Source: DATGMP01 sp035293565 (GTDB lineage: Bacteria; Pseudomonadota; Alphaproteobacteria; BOG-932; Roseiterribacteraceae). Taken from it: a stretch of DNA of 64,000 nucleotides. A program made the position numbers and the translations under genes. The stretch lies in NCBI GenBank assembly GCA_035293565.1, contig DATGMP010000134.1, forward strand, positions 1 through 64,000, written 5' to 3'. A model generated the notes under the pieces. That model did not search any database and was not told the DNA's origin. It was given only the letters and a program-made list of their open reading frames with translations. Positions 8,429-17,426 of the stretch are shown here, piece by piece. The first letter of the stretch is position 1. The number at the start of each line of letters is the position of its first letter.

Positions 8429-9355
8429 TCAGGCAAAGGCCTTCCGCAGCTCACCCACGGCGAAATCGACCGCCTCGTCGCCCTGGTCGATCACGCCGGC
8501 CATGCTGAAGAAACCATGGAAGACGCCGTTATAGCGCTTCACTTGCGTCGGCACGCCGGCCTCCGACAGGCGGCGTCCATAGTCTTCGCCCTCGTCGCGC
8601 AGCGGATCGTACTCGGCGGTGATCACGGTCGCCGGCGGTAGGCCTTTCAGGCTGTCAGCATAGAGCGGGGAGGCGTGCGGGTGGTCGAGCGCTATGTCCG
8701 CCGGCATGTATTGGCGTCGGAACCAGCCCATCATGTCGCGCGTCAGGAAATAGCCTTCGCCATTGTCGACATAGGATTGGCTTGAGAATTTGAGGTCGGT
8801 GACCGGATAGACGAGTAGCTGATGGCAGATGGCCGGGCCGCCCTTGTCGCGCGCGAGCAGCGCCACCACGGCCGCCAGATTGCCGCCGGCGCTGTCGCCG
8901 GCGACCGCGATCCGCTTCGGGTCGATCTTCAGCGCCGCGGCGTGGTCCGCGATCCATTTTGTCGCCGCGAAAGCATCCTCCACCGCCGCTGGGAAAGGGT
9001 GCTCGGGAGCCAGCCGGTAATCGATCGAGACGACCGTGCAGGCGGCGCCTTTGGAAAGCCTGCGGCAGCCGCCCTCATGCGAATCAAGGCTGCCGATCAC
9101 GAAGCCGCCGCCGTGGAAATAGACGATTCCCGGTTGGTTGGGCTCCAGCGAGCTTCGATAGATCCGGACGCGCATCAGGCCCGCCGGCCCCGGAATCGCG
9201 TCGTTGCGGATCTCGGCCAGCTCGATCGGCGGAGGCGGGAAGCGCGCTGCGTCGAGGATCGAGCGGTAGGTCACGGCGTCCAGCTCCTCCCAGGCGGGGA
9301 CGGGGAGGGACGCCATTTGGTCGATTACGGCTTTGGCTTTTGGGTCCAACGGCAT
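8429..9355 (-). CDS. Alpha/beta hydrolase, hormone-sensitive lipase family esterase
   Basis: This protein of about 308 residues has the HSL-family oxyanion motif HGGGF, the nucleophile elbow GDSAGG (Ser near 155), an acidic residue in EYDPLRDEG and the catalytic His in GVFHGFF. No signal peptide is visible, so it should act in the cytosol on small carboxyl esters or lactones. ATG 9355 has AGGA at good spacing; a GTG two codons upstream is the alternative. It converges on the hydratase-dehydrogenase-aldolase operon. Steroid-locus esterases of this family are known to hydrolyse ester or lactone intermediates, but no specific substrate can be read from the sequence. Confidence 0.9.
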   Translation of the reverse strand: MPLDPKAKAVIDQMASLPVPAWEELDAVTYRSILDAARFPPPPIELAEIRNDAIPGPAGLMRVRIYRSSLEPNQPGIVYFHGGGFVIGSLDSHEGGCRRLSKGAACTVVSIDYRLAPEHPFPAAVEDAFAATKWIADHAAALKIDPKRIAVAGDSAGGNLAAVVALLARDKGGPAICHQLLVYPVTDLKFSSQSYVDNGEGYFLTRDMMGWFRRQYMPADIALDHPHASPLYADSLKGLPPATVITAEYDPLRDEGEDYGRRLSEAGVPTQVKRYNGVFHGFFSMAGVIDQGDEAVDFAVGELRKAFA

Positions 9356-9478
9356 GATCACATTCCTGGGGTGTTTGCCCGTGGCTTGCGGGGCACCGAC
9401 GGGATCGATAGCTCTATGGTCGGATCAAATATGCGGAAATCGCCGTAACGTGGCTAGCCGATTGGAGGCTCAGGGCTG

Positions 9479-10660
9479 ATGGGGCGGTCGAAAGGGGAAG
9501 CGGGGGAGGTCGTCGCGTTCAGCCGCCTGGTGGAACTCGTCTATCTGGGCCCACTCGAGGAATCGCCCTGGTCGACGTTCCTGGAGGCGATCCGGGTTCA
9601 TATGGACGCCATGGCCACGACGCTGATTGTCGAGCCGCCGTCCTCCGAAGGGCCGGGCTATATGCTCAATGCCCGCGGCAGCCGAACGTCGCGCTGGCGA
9701 TCGAGCTATCAGGAGCGCTTTTTCGCGTCCGACCCATTCGTCAATCTGCCCGACGGCAAGCCCGTCACCCTTTCCGAGTTCGTGCCTCAGGACCAGTACC
9801 GCTCGAGCGAGTTCTATCTGCTGTATATGAAGCCGATCGGCGTTCGCGACGTGCTGGGAGCCGACGTTCTGGCAGAGGGCGGCATTCGCGCCCGGTTCAG
9901 GGTGACGAGGGCCGAGAGCGAGGCCGATTTCGGCGCTGGGGACCGCAGGCTTTGCGCGCTGCTGATCCCGCATCTGAGGCAATCGGTCGAGATTTTCGCC
10001 CGTTTGTCGCGAATCGCGTCGGAGCGGCTGCTCTATGCCGGCACCCTGCACCAGCTCGCGGTGGGGACTGTGATCCTCGACAGCAACGGACGGATCCTCG
10101 ACAAGGACCAGATCGCCGAGGATTTGCTGAAGCAGTCGGACGGGCTGGTCGCGGTGGGCGGCATGCTGGCGCTGACCGACCGCGCGGCGTCGGCGCGGTT
10201 GCACGAAACCGTCCGCAAGATCGCCGAACGGGAACGCAAGGGCGAGCGATCGCTGATCGAACCGATCCGAGTGGAGCGGCCGTCGGGCAAGCGAGATCTT
10301 GGGCTGATCGTCAAGCCCGCCCCTAAGCCGCGCTACCTGGACGGGCAGCGCGTGCCGGCGGTCGTCGTCTTCATCAACGACCCCGACCGGCACACGGTCA
10401 TGGCTCCCTCAGCCTTGGGCAAGCTATTCGGGCTCACCCCGGCCGAGGCGTCGCTGTGCGTGTTGCTGGGAGACGGGCTTACGTTGGACGAAGCGGCCGA
10501 GGCGCTGTCGATCAGCCGCAATACCGCCCGCGCCCATCTCCGCTCGATCTTCGCCAAAACGGGCGTGACGCGGCAGACGCAGCTGGTCAGGTTGATCGTG
10601 ACCAGCCTGGCGCAGCTCGGCTCGGAAGAGACCCCGGCGGCGGCTCGTCCGTTCGGATGA
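9479..10660 (+). CDS. LuxR-type helix-turn-helix transcriptional regulator
   Basis: The 393-residue protein ends in a LuxR/GerE DNA-binding domain (about residues 320-385; FGLTPAEASLCVLL, then EAAEALSISRNTARAHLRSIFAKTG). The N-terminal 300 residues are a probable ligand-sensing region with no clear REC domain or acyl-homoserine-lactone signature. TGGAGG lies before the ATG. The gene is divergent from the HSL esterase and directly upstream of the flavin reductase, so it is a candidate local activator of the catabolic genes. Such stand-alone LuxR regulators are frequent in sphingomonad degradative loci. Confidence 0.88.
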   Translation: MGRSKGEAGEVVAFSRLVELVYLGPLEESPWSTFLEAIRVHMDAMATTLIVEPPSSEGPGYMLNARGSRTSRWRSSYQERFFASDPFVNLPDGKPVTLSEFVPQDQYRSSEFYLLYMKPIGVRDVLGADVLAEGGIRARFRVTRAESEADFGAGDRRLCALLIPHLRQSVEIFARLSRIASERLLYAGTLHQLAVGTVILDSNGRILDKDQIAEDLLKQSDGLVAVGGMLALTDRAASARLHETVRKIAERERKGERSLIEPIRVERPSGKRDLGLIVKPAPKPRYLDGQRVPAVVVFINDPDRHTVMAPSALGKLFGLTPAEASLCVLLGDGLTLDEAAEALSISRNTARAHLRSIFAKTGVTRQTQLVRLIVTSLAQLGSEETPAAARPFG

Positions 10661-10744
10661 TGCGGCGTTGCGTCCCCATCACAAAGTCTTTAGCTGAAAG
10701 GGCCCGGCGGGCGGACCGTGGCCCGGCGGCAAGGAAGGATGAAT

Positions 10745-11269
10745 ATGCAATCTGCTGAAGCGTCGCTCCAAGAGCTGACCCAGGGTATGAAACAGGCGAT
10801 GCGCCGGCTGGCGGCATCCGTAGTGATCATTTCGGCCCGAGACGGCGACGTCCGCTATGCGATGGCGGCCTCGGCGGTGACCTCGCTCTCGATGGAGCCG
10901 CCGTCACTGCTCTTCTGCGTCAACCGGACAGCCTCGCTCTATCCGATGCTCGCTCACGGCAAGCATGTCTGCATCAACGTGCTTGCGGGCTCGCATGAGG
11001 CGATCTCGATTGCTTGCAGCGGCGCGCAGAAAGGCGAGAGCCGCTTCGAGATCGGCGATTGGCGCGAGGATCCGGACACCAAAACACCGTTTCTAGGCGA
11101 TTCCCAGGCTAGCCTCATCTGCGCGATCGACGGCATCCATCACTATGGGACGCATGCGATCGTGATCGGCAAGGTGAAACGGGTACACCTCCATGGGGAG
11201 GTGTACCCGCTGATCTATCTCGACGGCCGCTATACCTCGATCGTCGAGAAACCCAAGGTTCAGGCGTAG
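10745..11269 (+). CDS. Flavin reductase family protein
   Basis: This 174-residue protein has the flavin reductase-like split-barrel: AMRRLAASVVIISA, MAASAVTSLSMEPPSLLFCVN, then HVCINVLAG and a late HHYGTHAIVIGKV. Family members (for example HsaB) reduce FMN or FAD with NAD(P)H and supply it to a monooxygenase. I chose ATG 10745, six bases after GGAAGG, over an ATG directly abutting that site. The 3' end overlaps by 10 bases the convergent luciferase-like monooxygenase gene, a plausible partner that uses reduced flavin. Confidence 0.9.
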   Translation: MQSAEASLQELTQGMKQAMRRLAASVVIISARDGDVRYAMAASAVTSLSMEPPSLLFCVNRTASLYPMLAHGKHVCINVLAGSHEAISIACSGAQKGESRFEIGDWREDPDTKTPFLGDSQASLICAIDGIHHYGTHAIVIGKVKRVHLHGEVYPLIYLDGRYTSIVEKPKVQA

Positions 11270-12411
11270 GCCTTTTCCCGCTTGCGGACCTTGGTCCCCC
11301 GGAAATGGGGGATCAGGTGCTCGCCGATGTTGCGGATCGTCTCCATGCTGGCCCAATGGGGCACGGTGCCCATTTGGAGCAAGAACAGGATCTCGTCGGC
11401 GCCGGCGGCTTGCAGCCGCTCCACATAGGCGATCGCATCGTCGACCGTGCCGTAAGCATGATTGACATTGTAGAGCTCGGTCGAGCTGGGCCGGACGGGG
11501 ATATTGTCGTCGCCCAGCCGGGCCACGAACTTCTCCTTCTCCCGCTCCACTGCTTGGGCCTGCAGCTCCGCGTCCAAATCCTCGACCTCGGGCTTGGGCG
11601 CGCCGCCATACCAATAATGGATCGACTTGGCGAAGAAGAGCTGACCCCGAAAGCCGATGCGCTGGGCTTCTTCACGGTCGTCGAGGATGATGGCGGGGCA
11701 GAGCGCGGCCAGATGCTCGGTCGGACGGAAGCCTACCTGCTGGGCCGGGTCGCGCTCGGCGAAGGCCTTGCGATAGATGTCGTTCTTTTTCTTGATTTCG
11801 TCGGGACCGGCGAACCCGAGCACCAGGGCGCCGAGGCCGCGGCCGCCCGCCACGTAAAGGGCCTCCTCGCGGGTGCAGGCCATGTACATCGGCGGGTGCG
11901 GCCTCTGGTAGGGCTTGGGATGGATGGGCCTGGGCGGGATCGTGATGAGATCGCTCTTGTGGGAGAATTCGCCGTCCAGCCACATCTTCGGGATCATATA
12001 CATGGACTCGTCGACCTGCGGCGTGACGAGCTCCATGGGCGTATCGAAGGCGCCGGTCTCCTGACGCGTGCCGCCCTTGCCGACGCCGAAATGCAGCCGG
12101 CCCTTGGATAGAATGTCCAGCGTGGCAACGCGCTCGGCCACCTTGATCGGGTGATTCATCTTGAAAGGCAGGCAGATCACGCCGTGTCCGACATGAATCC
12201 GGCTGGTCCGGCCCGCGATGAAGGCAAGAAAGCTCTCCGGCGCCGATAGGTGGGCATATTGGGTGAGCGAATGGTGCTCGACCGACCAGATGACGTCGAA
12301 GCCCATTTCCTCGGCGAACAAGCTCTGCTCGACAATGTCCTGGAACACCTGGAACTCGTTCTCGCGCGAGGTATCCACCATCTGCGCTTCGTAGATGATC
12401 GAGAATTTCAT
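11260..12411 (-). CDS. LLM class flavin-dependent monooxygenase
   Basis: This 383-residue protein belongs to the bacterial luciferase-like TIM-barrel superfamily: MKFSIIYEAQM start, FDVIWSVEHHS, GRTSRIHVGHGVICLPFKMNHPIKVAERVATLDILSKGR split across the first third, and an active-site region rich in His. It uses reduced FMN (from a partner reductase) and O2 to hydroxylate or Baeyer-Villiger-oxidise a substrate. GAGGGG precedes the ATG at 12411; the frame extends further upstream but without a start site and into the promoter of the next gene. The convergent flavin reductase overlaps its 3' end. The substrate is unknown. Confidence 0.9.
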   Translation of the reverse strand: MKFSIIYEAQMVDTSRENEFQVFQDIVEQSLFAEEMGFDVIWSVEHHSLTQYAHLSAPESFLAFIAGRTSRIHVGHGVICLPFKMNHPIKVAERVATLDILSKGRLHFGVGKGGTRQETGAFDTPMELVTPQVDESMYMIPKMWLDGEFSHKSDLITIPPRPIHPKPYQRPHPPMYMACTREEALYVAGGRGLGALVLGFAGPDEIKKKNDIYRKAFAERDPAQQVGFRPTEHLAALCPAIILDDREEAQRIGFRGQLFFAKSIHYWYGGAPKPEVEDLDAELQAQAVEREKEKFVARLGDDNIPVRPSSTELYNVNHAYGTVDDAIAYVERLQAAGADEILFLLQMGTVPHWASMETIRNIGEHLIPHFRGTKVRKREKAYA

Positions 12412-12558
12412 AGAAGTCTTTCCCCTCTGTGCCCGGTTCCGCCCCGGGCTTGGCCCACGGCGCGTGTTTCCATTCGGCCGGACATTGGCTGAGACGGGTA
12501 GGCTTCGCATCGTCCGACCGGACGAGGCCGGTCGGACTTCCGAGCGACGGCATTGAAG

Positions 12559-14187
12559 ATGCTGCGCCAAGCTGCCATTTTCCGCCGACATGCCGCCCCG
12601 GGGGCGGGAGGAAAGCGGGGAGATTCCGAGATTTCAGCCAAACCGACGACCATTCCAGGCGTTCTCGTCGCCGCGGCCAGCCGCTACCCGAACAAGATCG
12701 CAATCGAGAACGAAGACGGCAGCAAGCTCACCTTTACCGAGCTGCTAGCGGCCTGCCGCAAGGCCGCGGCGGCCTTTCTCGCCTATGGCCTCAAGCCTGG
12801 CGAACGGATCGCGATCTGGGCCCCCAACTCCACCGAGTGGATCGTGGCGACCGTGGGCGCGCAGATGGTGGGCGGGGTGCTCGTCCCGCTCAATACGCGC
12901 CTCAAGGGCCGCGAGGCCGCCTACATCCTCAATCGCTGCGGCGCCCGGCTGCTCTTCACGGTACGGGGGTTTCTCGGCACCGATTATCCGGCGCTACTCG
13001 CCGGCGAGAGCTTGCCAAGGCTCGAGCGGACTGTGCTGTTCGCCGGCGCCAAGGCTCCTGCCGAGAGCTGGGCGAGCTTTCTAGAGCTTGGCAACGACAT
13101 CTCCGACGGCGCGGTCGATCGGGCGCTGGCTACGATCAAGGGCGGCGATATTTGCGACATCCTCTTTACGTCCGGCACGACAGGCAGGCCCAAAGGGGCG
13201 ATGTGCAGCCACGACCAGACGGTCGAGTGCTTCCGGATCTGGACCAGCTCGGTCGGGATCACCGACGCCGACCGCTATCTGATCGTCAACCCGTTCTTTC
13301 ATTCCTTCGGCTACAAAGCCGGATGGCTGGGCTGTCTGATCACCGGCTGTACGATGCTGCCGCACGCCGTGTTCGACGCAGAGGCTGTGATCGCCCGCAT
13401 ACCGCGGGACCGGATCTCGGTTATTCCCGGGCCGCCGACGCTTTATCAGTCGATGCTGACAAGCGAGGCCCGCAAGACCGCGGATTTCTCCTCGCTCAGG
13501 CTTGCGGTGACCGGGGCGGCGGCCGTTCCGCGCATTTTGGTCGAGCGCATGCATGACGAGCTGGGCTTCGACGCGGTTCTCACCGCTTACGGCCTGACCG
13601 AGAGCTGCGGCGTCGTCAGCGTCTGTTCCCGCGGCGACAGCCCCGAGCGGGTGTCGCAGACTTCCGGCAGGCCCATGCCGGGCGTCGAGGTGCGTTGCGT
13701 CGACAAGGATGGGCATGAGGTCCCGACCGGCGAGCCGGGCGAGCTTCTGGTGCGCGGCTTCAACGTCATGAAGGGCTATCTCGACGATCCCGAAGCGACT
13801 GCCGAAGCGATCGACAAGGATGGGTGGCTCCGGACCGGCGACATCGCGATCCTGGATGCGGAGGGCTATATCCGCATCACCGACCGCGCCAAGGACATGT
13901 TCATCGTCGGCGGCTTCAATTGCTATCCGGCCGAAATCGAGGGACTCCTGGTCGAGCACCCGGCGGTTGCGCAGGTGGCGGTCGTGGGCATTCCCGACGA
14001 GCGGATGGGGGAGGTCGGCAAAGCCTTCGTCGTGCTACGCCCCGGCGCGTCGGCGACGGAAAACGAGCTCATCCGATGGGCGCGGGAGAACATGGCGAAT
14101 TACAAAGTTCCGCGCTTCGTCGAGTTCGTGAAGGAGCTGCCGACCACCGCCTCCGGTAAGGTGCAGCGCTTCGCGCTCAAGACCTGA
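12559..14187 (+). CDS. fadD3: FadD3-like acyl-CoA ligase
   Basis: This ANL-superfamily ligase of about 542 residues has the AMP-binding loop FTSGTTGRPKG (near residue 205), the A5 motif TAYGLTE, A8 region (GWLRTGD) and catalytic lysine in TTASGKVQR. The stretch NPFFHSFGYKAG and PGPPTLYQSML resembles actinobacterial FadD3, which activates the steroid C/D-ring product HIP with ATP and CoA. The start is doubtful: ATG 12559 has no clear ribosome-binding site and gives an N-terminus some 25 residues longer than usual, while a GGGGAG stands eight bases before an in-frame ATT at 12631. The HIP-CoA role is inferred from similarity and neighbours. Confidence 0.85.
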   Translation: MLRQAAIFRRHAAPGAGGKRGDSEISAKPTTIPGVLVAAASRYPNKIAIENEDGSKLTFTELLAACRKAAAAFLAYGLKPGERIAIWAPNSTEWIVATVGAQMVGGVLVPLNTRLKGREAAYILNRCGARLLFTVRGFLGTDYPALLAGESLPRLERTVLFAGAKAPAESWASFLELGNDISDGAVDRALATIKGGDICDILFTSGTTGRPKGAMCSHDQTVECFRIWTSSVGITDADRYLIVNPFFHSFGYKAGWLGCLITGCTMLPHAVFDAEAVIARIPRDRISVIPGPPTLYQSMLTSEARKTADFSSLRLAVTGAAAVPRILVERMHDELGFDAVLTAYGLTESCGVVSVCSRGDSPERVSQTSGRPMPGVEVRCVDKDGHEVPTGEPGELLVRGFNVMKGYLDDPEATAEAIDKDGWLRTGDIAILDAEGYIRITDRAKDMFIVGGFNCYPAEIEGLLVEHPAVAQVAVVGIPDERMGEVGKAFVVLRPGASATENELIRWARENMANYKVPRFVEFVKELPTTASGKVQRFALKT

Positions 14188-14198
14188 CGCGATAGCAA

Positions 14199-15731
14199 CT
14201 ACGATCCCGGGTATCCGCCGCCGCCATGCGCCTTGTCGAGCGCATCATAGTCCGGCGTGAAGCCGCGCTTGGGGATGGCGTCGACGAATTCGACCAGCCG
14301 CGGCTTCTTGTAGGATGCGATGTGCTTGCGGCAATGCTCGATGATGTCCTCGGCGCCGCATGCGGCACCCGGCTTCAGCGCTACGATCGCCTTGACCGAC
14401 TGTGCCCAGCGCGGATCGGGCACGCCGATCACCGCGCAGGCGGCGACGGCAGGGTGTCCGGCGATGCAGCGCTCGACCTCGGCCGGATAGATGTTCTCGC
14501 CGCCTGATTTGATCATCCGCAGCTTGGGTCCGATGAAGGTGATCGTGCCGTCCGCCTCGCGCCGGCCGAGATCGCCCGTATGGTGCCAGGCGCCCACCTG
14601 CCGTTTGGCGTTGAGCTCAGGGCGATTGTGGTAGCCGACCATCATCTGCGCGCCGCGCGCGGCGATCTCGCCGACCTCGCCCGGCGACACCTCCGTCTCG
14701 TCCGGCCCCAGGATACGGATCTGCGCCAGCGGCGAGGGACGTCCATGGCTTCCCGCGCCGCCCGCGCTCAGCGCCAGAAAAGTCAGCATGCCCGCGACTT
14801 CCGTCTGGCCGTAGCCGCCTAGAGCCCGATCCCAGGGACTCTTGGCTTCACGCACCATCGCGTTCCAGTCCTGCGACCAGCGCATTGCCTCCAGGCTCGA
14901 CAGATCGAATTTCCCGCCGGCGTTTGCGGCGACCATCTCGTCGATCATCGCCGGAACCAGAAACATCGAGGTGCAGCGTTCCTGCTCGATCAGCCGACAG
15001 GCTTCGGCCGCGTCGAATTTCGGCATGAATACGTTCTTGCCGCCGAGATGCGCGGTCGCGAGGCAGAAGAACATTGTGCCGACATGGAACAGCGGACCCG
15101 AATTCAGATAGGTGAAGCCGGGCTCGATCTGGCGCACCAGCGCGATGCCCATATTGTGCGCGATAATGCCCGTTTGGCTCAGCAAGGCGGCATTGGGCCG
15201 GCCATCGAAGGCGGCGGTGTAGAGCGCCAGCACGGGCGTCGCGGGATCGATCGCGATCTCAGGATCGTGGGCGCTACCGCCATTCAGGAATGCTTGGTAC
15301 GAATCAGCGCCGTCACCGTCGATCTGGAGCCAGAGGGCATTGCCTTCTGTCTTGGCGCGCGCCTGGTCCAGCAGGCCGCCGATGTCGCGCGCTTGCCACA
15401 GCACGACGCTGGGCGCGAGGTCGTCGACGATAAAACCGAATTCATCAGCCGATTGGCGCCAGTTGGCCGGACACAGAATGGCACCGATCTTGGCCGCCGC
15501 AATCAGCGTCTCGAGGATGCCGACGGCATTCTGTCCGAGCCACAGGACCCGGTCTCCCGGCTCGACGCCGCGCGCGCGAAACGCATTGGCCAGCCGGTTG
15601 GCGCGGTCATCGAGCTCGGGATAGGTCAAACGGGTCGCGCCGTCGACCGCGGCCACGGCCTCAGGCCAGGAGCGGCGATTCTCGCGGAAAACGTCGCCGA
15701 GCGTCAGATCGTGCAAATCAGGGCTGGTCAC
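14199..15731 (-). CDS. Acyl-CoA synthetase (AMP-dependent ligase)
   Basis: This 510-residue ANL ligase has the A3 region altered (LYTAAFDGRPNAALLSQ instead of the usual TSGTTG-PK), A5 GGYGQTE, A8 HTGDLGRREADG and the hinge/lysine region EFVDAIPKRG. The unusual phosphate loop without the canonical Ser/Thr-Gly-Thr-Thr-Gly run is worth noting. FadD17-type and related steroid side-chain ligases share this general size, but I cannot assign the substrate. It converges on the FadD3-like gene with 11 bases between the stops. Confidence 0.85.
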   Translation of the reverse strand: MTSPDLHDLTLGDVFRENRRSWPEAVAAVDGATRLTYPELDDRANRLANAFRARGVEPGDRVLWLGQNAVGILETLIAAAKIGAILCPANWRQSADEFGFIVDDLAPSVVLWQARDIGGLLDQARAKTEGNALWLQIDGDGADSYQAFLNGGSAHDPEIAIDPATPVLALYTAAFDGRPNAALLSQTGIIAHNMGIALVRQIEPGFTYLNSGPLFHVGTMFFCLATAHLGGKNVFMPKFDAAEACRLIEQERCTSMFLVPAMIDEMVAANAGGKFDLSSLEAMRWSQDWNAMVREAKSPWDRALGGYGQTEVAGMLTFLALSAGGAGSHGRPSPLAQIRILGPDETEVSPGEVGEIAARGAQMMVGYHNRPELNAKRQVGAWHHTGDLGRREADGTITFIGPKLRMIKSGGENIYPAEVERCIAGHPAVAACAVIGVPDPRWAQSVKAIVALKPGAACGAEDIIEHCRKHIASYKKPRLVEFVDAIPKRGFTPDYDALDKAHGGGGYPGS

Positions 15732-15842
15732 CTTGGCGTCTCCCCGCGGATTTCGACTGCTGGAACCGCATCTGCTTGCGATTCCGCCTGCAATCTAGCG
15801 GGATCAGCTCATCGGGGAATAGCTTCGGTCGGGAACGTCCCT

Positions 15843-16601
15843 TCAGGCAAGAAGTCCATCGGCCGGATGTGAGCCATGAGTGCTGCGCCCGTCGGGCAGC
15901 TTCAGTCGAGCCCGTACGGTTGCGAGTGGCAACGGCAGAAGCTCTTCATAGCTTTGCAGGATGAGCGGCATTGTCCGTTTCCCACGTTGGTAGGCCTGCC
16001 AAAGCTCGCGGATCCGGGCGACACGCATGATGACGCTCAGCGCGAGGAAGATCGGCATCGGACGATAGTCCAGCCCCTGCGCGTAGCTGAACGCGACGAT
16101 CGCCGCCTCGCCGCGCGGCGCCGCCGCGTAGCCGGTCAGGATATGCCAAAGATCATGCAGCACCGTCAGCCGGTCGCTGAACCATTGGCGCGCGGGGTCG
16201 AGTTTGGCGTAATCGCGGGACATGTTGCGCTGGCTCTCCACCAGTGCCGCCGAGTTGATGCCGCGCTGCCGGCAGAGATCGGCATAGGCGCGGCCGAAAC
16301 TGCCTTCCGGCAGAGATGCCAACGCCGCATGGTCGCTCAGCAGGCGGGGCAGATCGGGACGCGCGGCGAGAATCCGCTGCCCCTCGGGATCGCCGCGGAA
16401 CCTCTGGAAGAGGCGCTCCTCGCACATTCCGCCCAGCGCGTCGACGAGCGCGTAGGTTACGTTGAGCACGTCGTCGCCTTGGCGAGAGATCGCGCGAATC
16501 ATCGCGGCGGCGCGGCGCCATTGCACCGGCCTGGGCGGAACGGAATTCAGATCCCCGTACAAGACTTGATCGACGTCCGAGCTGACAGCATGCGTGATCA
16601 T
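15843..16601 (-). CDS. coq4: Coq4 family protein
   Basis: This 252-residue protein has the Coq4 metal motif HDxxH-x11-E exactly (H149, D150, H153, E165; HDLWHILTGY). Coq4 in eukaryotes and bacteria supports ubiquinone synthesis; a decarboxylase/hydroxylase-like role on the quinone head group has been proposed. Here the start codon overlaps the stop of a TetR regulator gene (ATGA), so the two are translationally coupled. This is not the usual ubiquinone-gene context and suggests a paralogue under substrate control. The protein appears full-length and soluble. Confidence 0.88.
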   Translation of the reverse strand: MITHAVSSDVDQVLYGDLNSVPPRPVQWRRAAAMIRAISRQGDDVLNVTYALVDALGGMCEERLFQRFRGDPEGQRILAARPDLPRLLSDHAALASLPEGSFGRAYADLCRQRGINSAALVESQRNMSRDYAKLDPARQWFSDRLTVLHDLWHILTGYAAAPRGEAAIVAFSYAQGLDYRPMPIFLALSVIMRVARIRELWQAYQRGKRTMPLILQSYEELLPLPLATVRARLKLPDGRSTHGSHPADGLLA

Positions 16602-17302
16602 GGCGTTTTCTTCCTCCGCTTGGCCTTCGGCCTCGATGCTTCTTCAGGCGGTCTGCCGAGGACGCCGTAGAACAGCACGGTCGTCATCGTGCGGATGTGG
16701 CGCTCGATACCTTCCTCCGAAAATGGATCCGGCCCGCCGATCTTCCGCGCCAGAGCCGCCTGCGTGAAAAAGGCGGTGGCGCCAGTCTGGATCAGCAGTG
16801 CGAGGCTGGGCAGATGGAGGTCGCGTTTCTCGATCTCGGTCGTCTCTTCGAACCGCGCGAGTCCGGGACGAAGAAACGGGACGACGTAGCGCTCCGCGAT
16901 ATAGTCGAGACGCGGTCCGCCTACGGCAGCCTCGTATTCGAGGATCCGTTGAACCGCGGGCGCGCGCGCCGTCACTTCGAGAAAGCGGCGCAGACCGAGC
17001 TTCATCTTCTCGACCGGATCGGCGAGCGGCCCCAGATCCTCGAGGCGCCAAGTGTCATTGACTCGGTTGAGGCCGTAATCGATCGCAGCTCGCCACAACG
17101 CATCCTTCGATCCGAAGTAATGGTGCACGAGATTGTGGCTGACACCGACCTGTCGGTTCAGTTCGCGTACCGAAACGCCATCGTAACCGCGCTGCGCGAA
17201 TGCCTCGAGCGCCGCCTCCAGGATCGTCTCCTGGGCGTCGGCGGCATTATTGCCCGATAACTTCGTGGCGACCGTTACCTCGCCGCTTTTTCCAGCGCCC
17301 AT
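16598..17302 (-). CDS. TetR/AcrR family transcriptional regulator
   Basis: This 234-residue repressor has an N-terminal TetR helix-turn-helix (ILEAALEAFAQRGYDGVSVRELNRQVGVSHNLVHHYFGSKDALW in two parts, residues about 27-70) and a C-terminal ligand domain ending in a Lys/Arg-rich tail. The ATG at 17302 has AGGGACGGG upstream; a longer reading would start inside the palindromes at 17314-17382, which are better explained as its operators. The gene is divergent from the SDR gene and overlaps the Coq4 start. It probably represses both directions and responds to a catabolic intermediate, perhaps a CoA ester; the ligand is unknown. Confidence 0.9.
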   Translation of the reverse strand: MGAGKSGEVTVATKLSGNNAADAQETILEAALEAFAQRGYDGVSVRELNRQVGVSHNLVHHYFGSKDALWRAAIDYGLNRVNDTWRLEDLGPLADPVEKMKLGLRRFLEVTARAPAVQRILEYEAAVGGPRLDYIAERYVVPFLRPGLARFEETTEIEKRDLHLPSLALLIQTGATAFFTQAALARKIGGPDPFSEEGIERHIRTMTTVLFYGVLGRPPEEASRPKAKRRKKTP

Positions 17303-17313
17303 TCCCGTCCCTG

Positions 17314-17382
17314 CTTGACAGTCGTCAAGAACCCGCTTGACACCTGACAAGAACGTACCTTTACTGCTTGTCAAGTGTCAAG
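17314..17382. promoter_or_regulatory. Three 16-bp palindromes, candidate TetR operators
   Basis: Three copies of one palindrome lie at 17314-17329, 17336-17351 and 17367-17382, with consensus CTTGWCAnnYGWCAAG. All three have the outer CTTG/CAAG arms. They fill the gap between the divergent TetR and SDR genes and also supply TTGACA-like -35 hexamers. The arrangement fits cooperative binding of the TetR protein encoded next to it. Confidence 0.75.
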
Positions 17383-17426
17383 CAAACGGCTCTGGGCCGC
17401 CGAATCGATTCACTAGGGAGGCTTCA

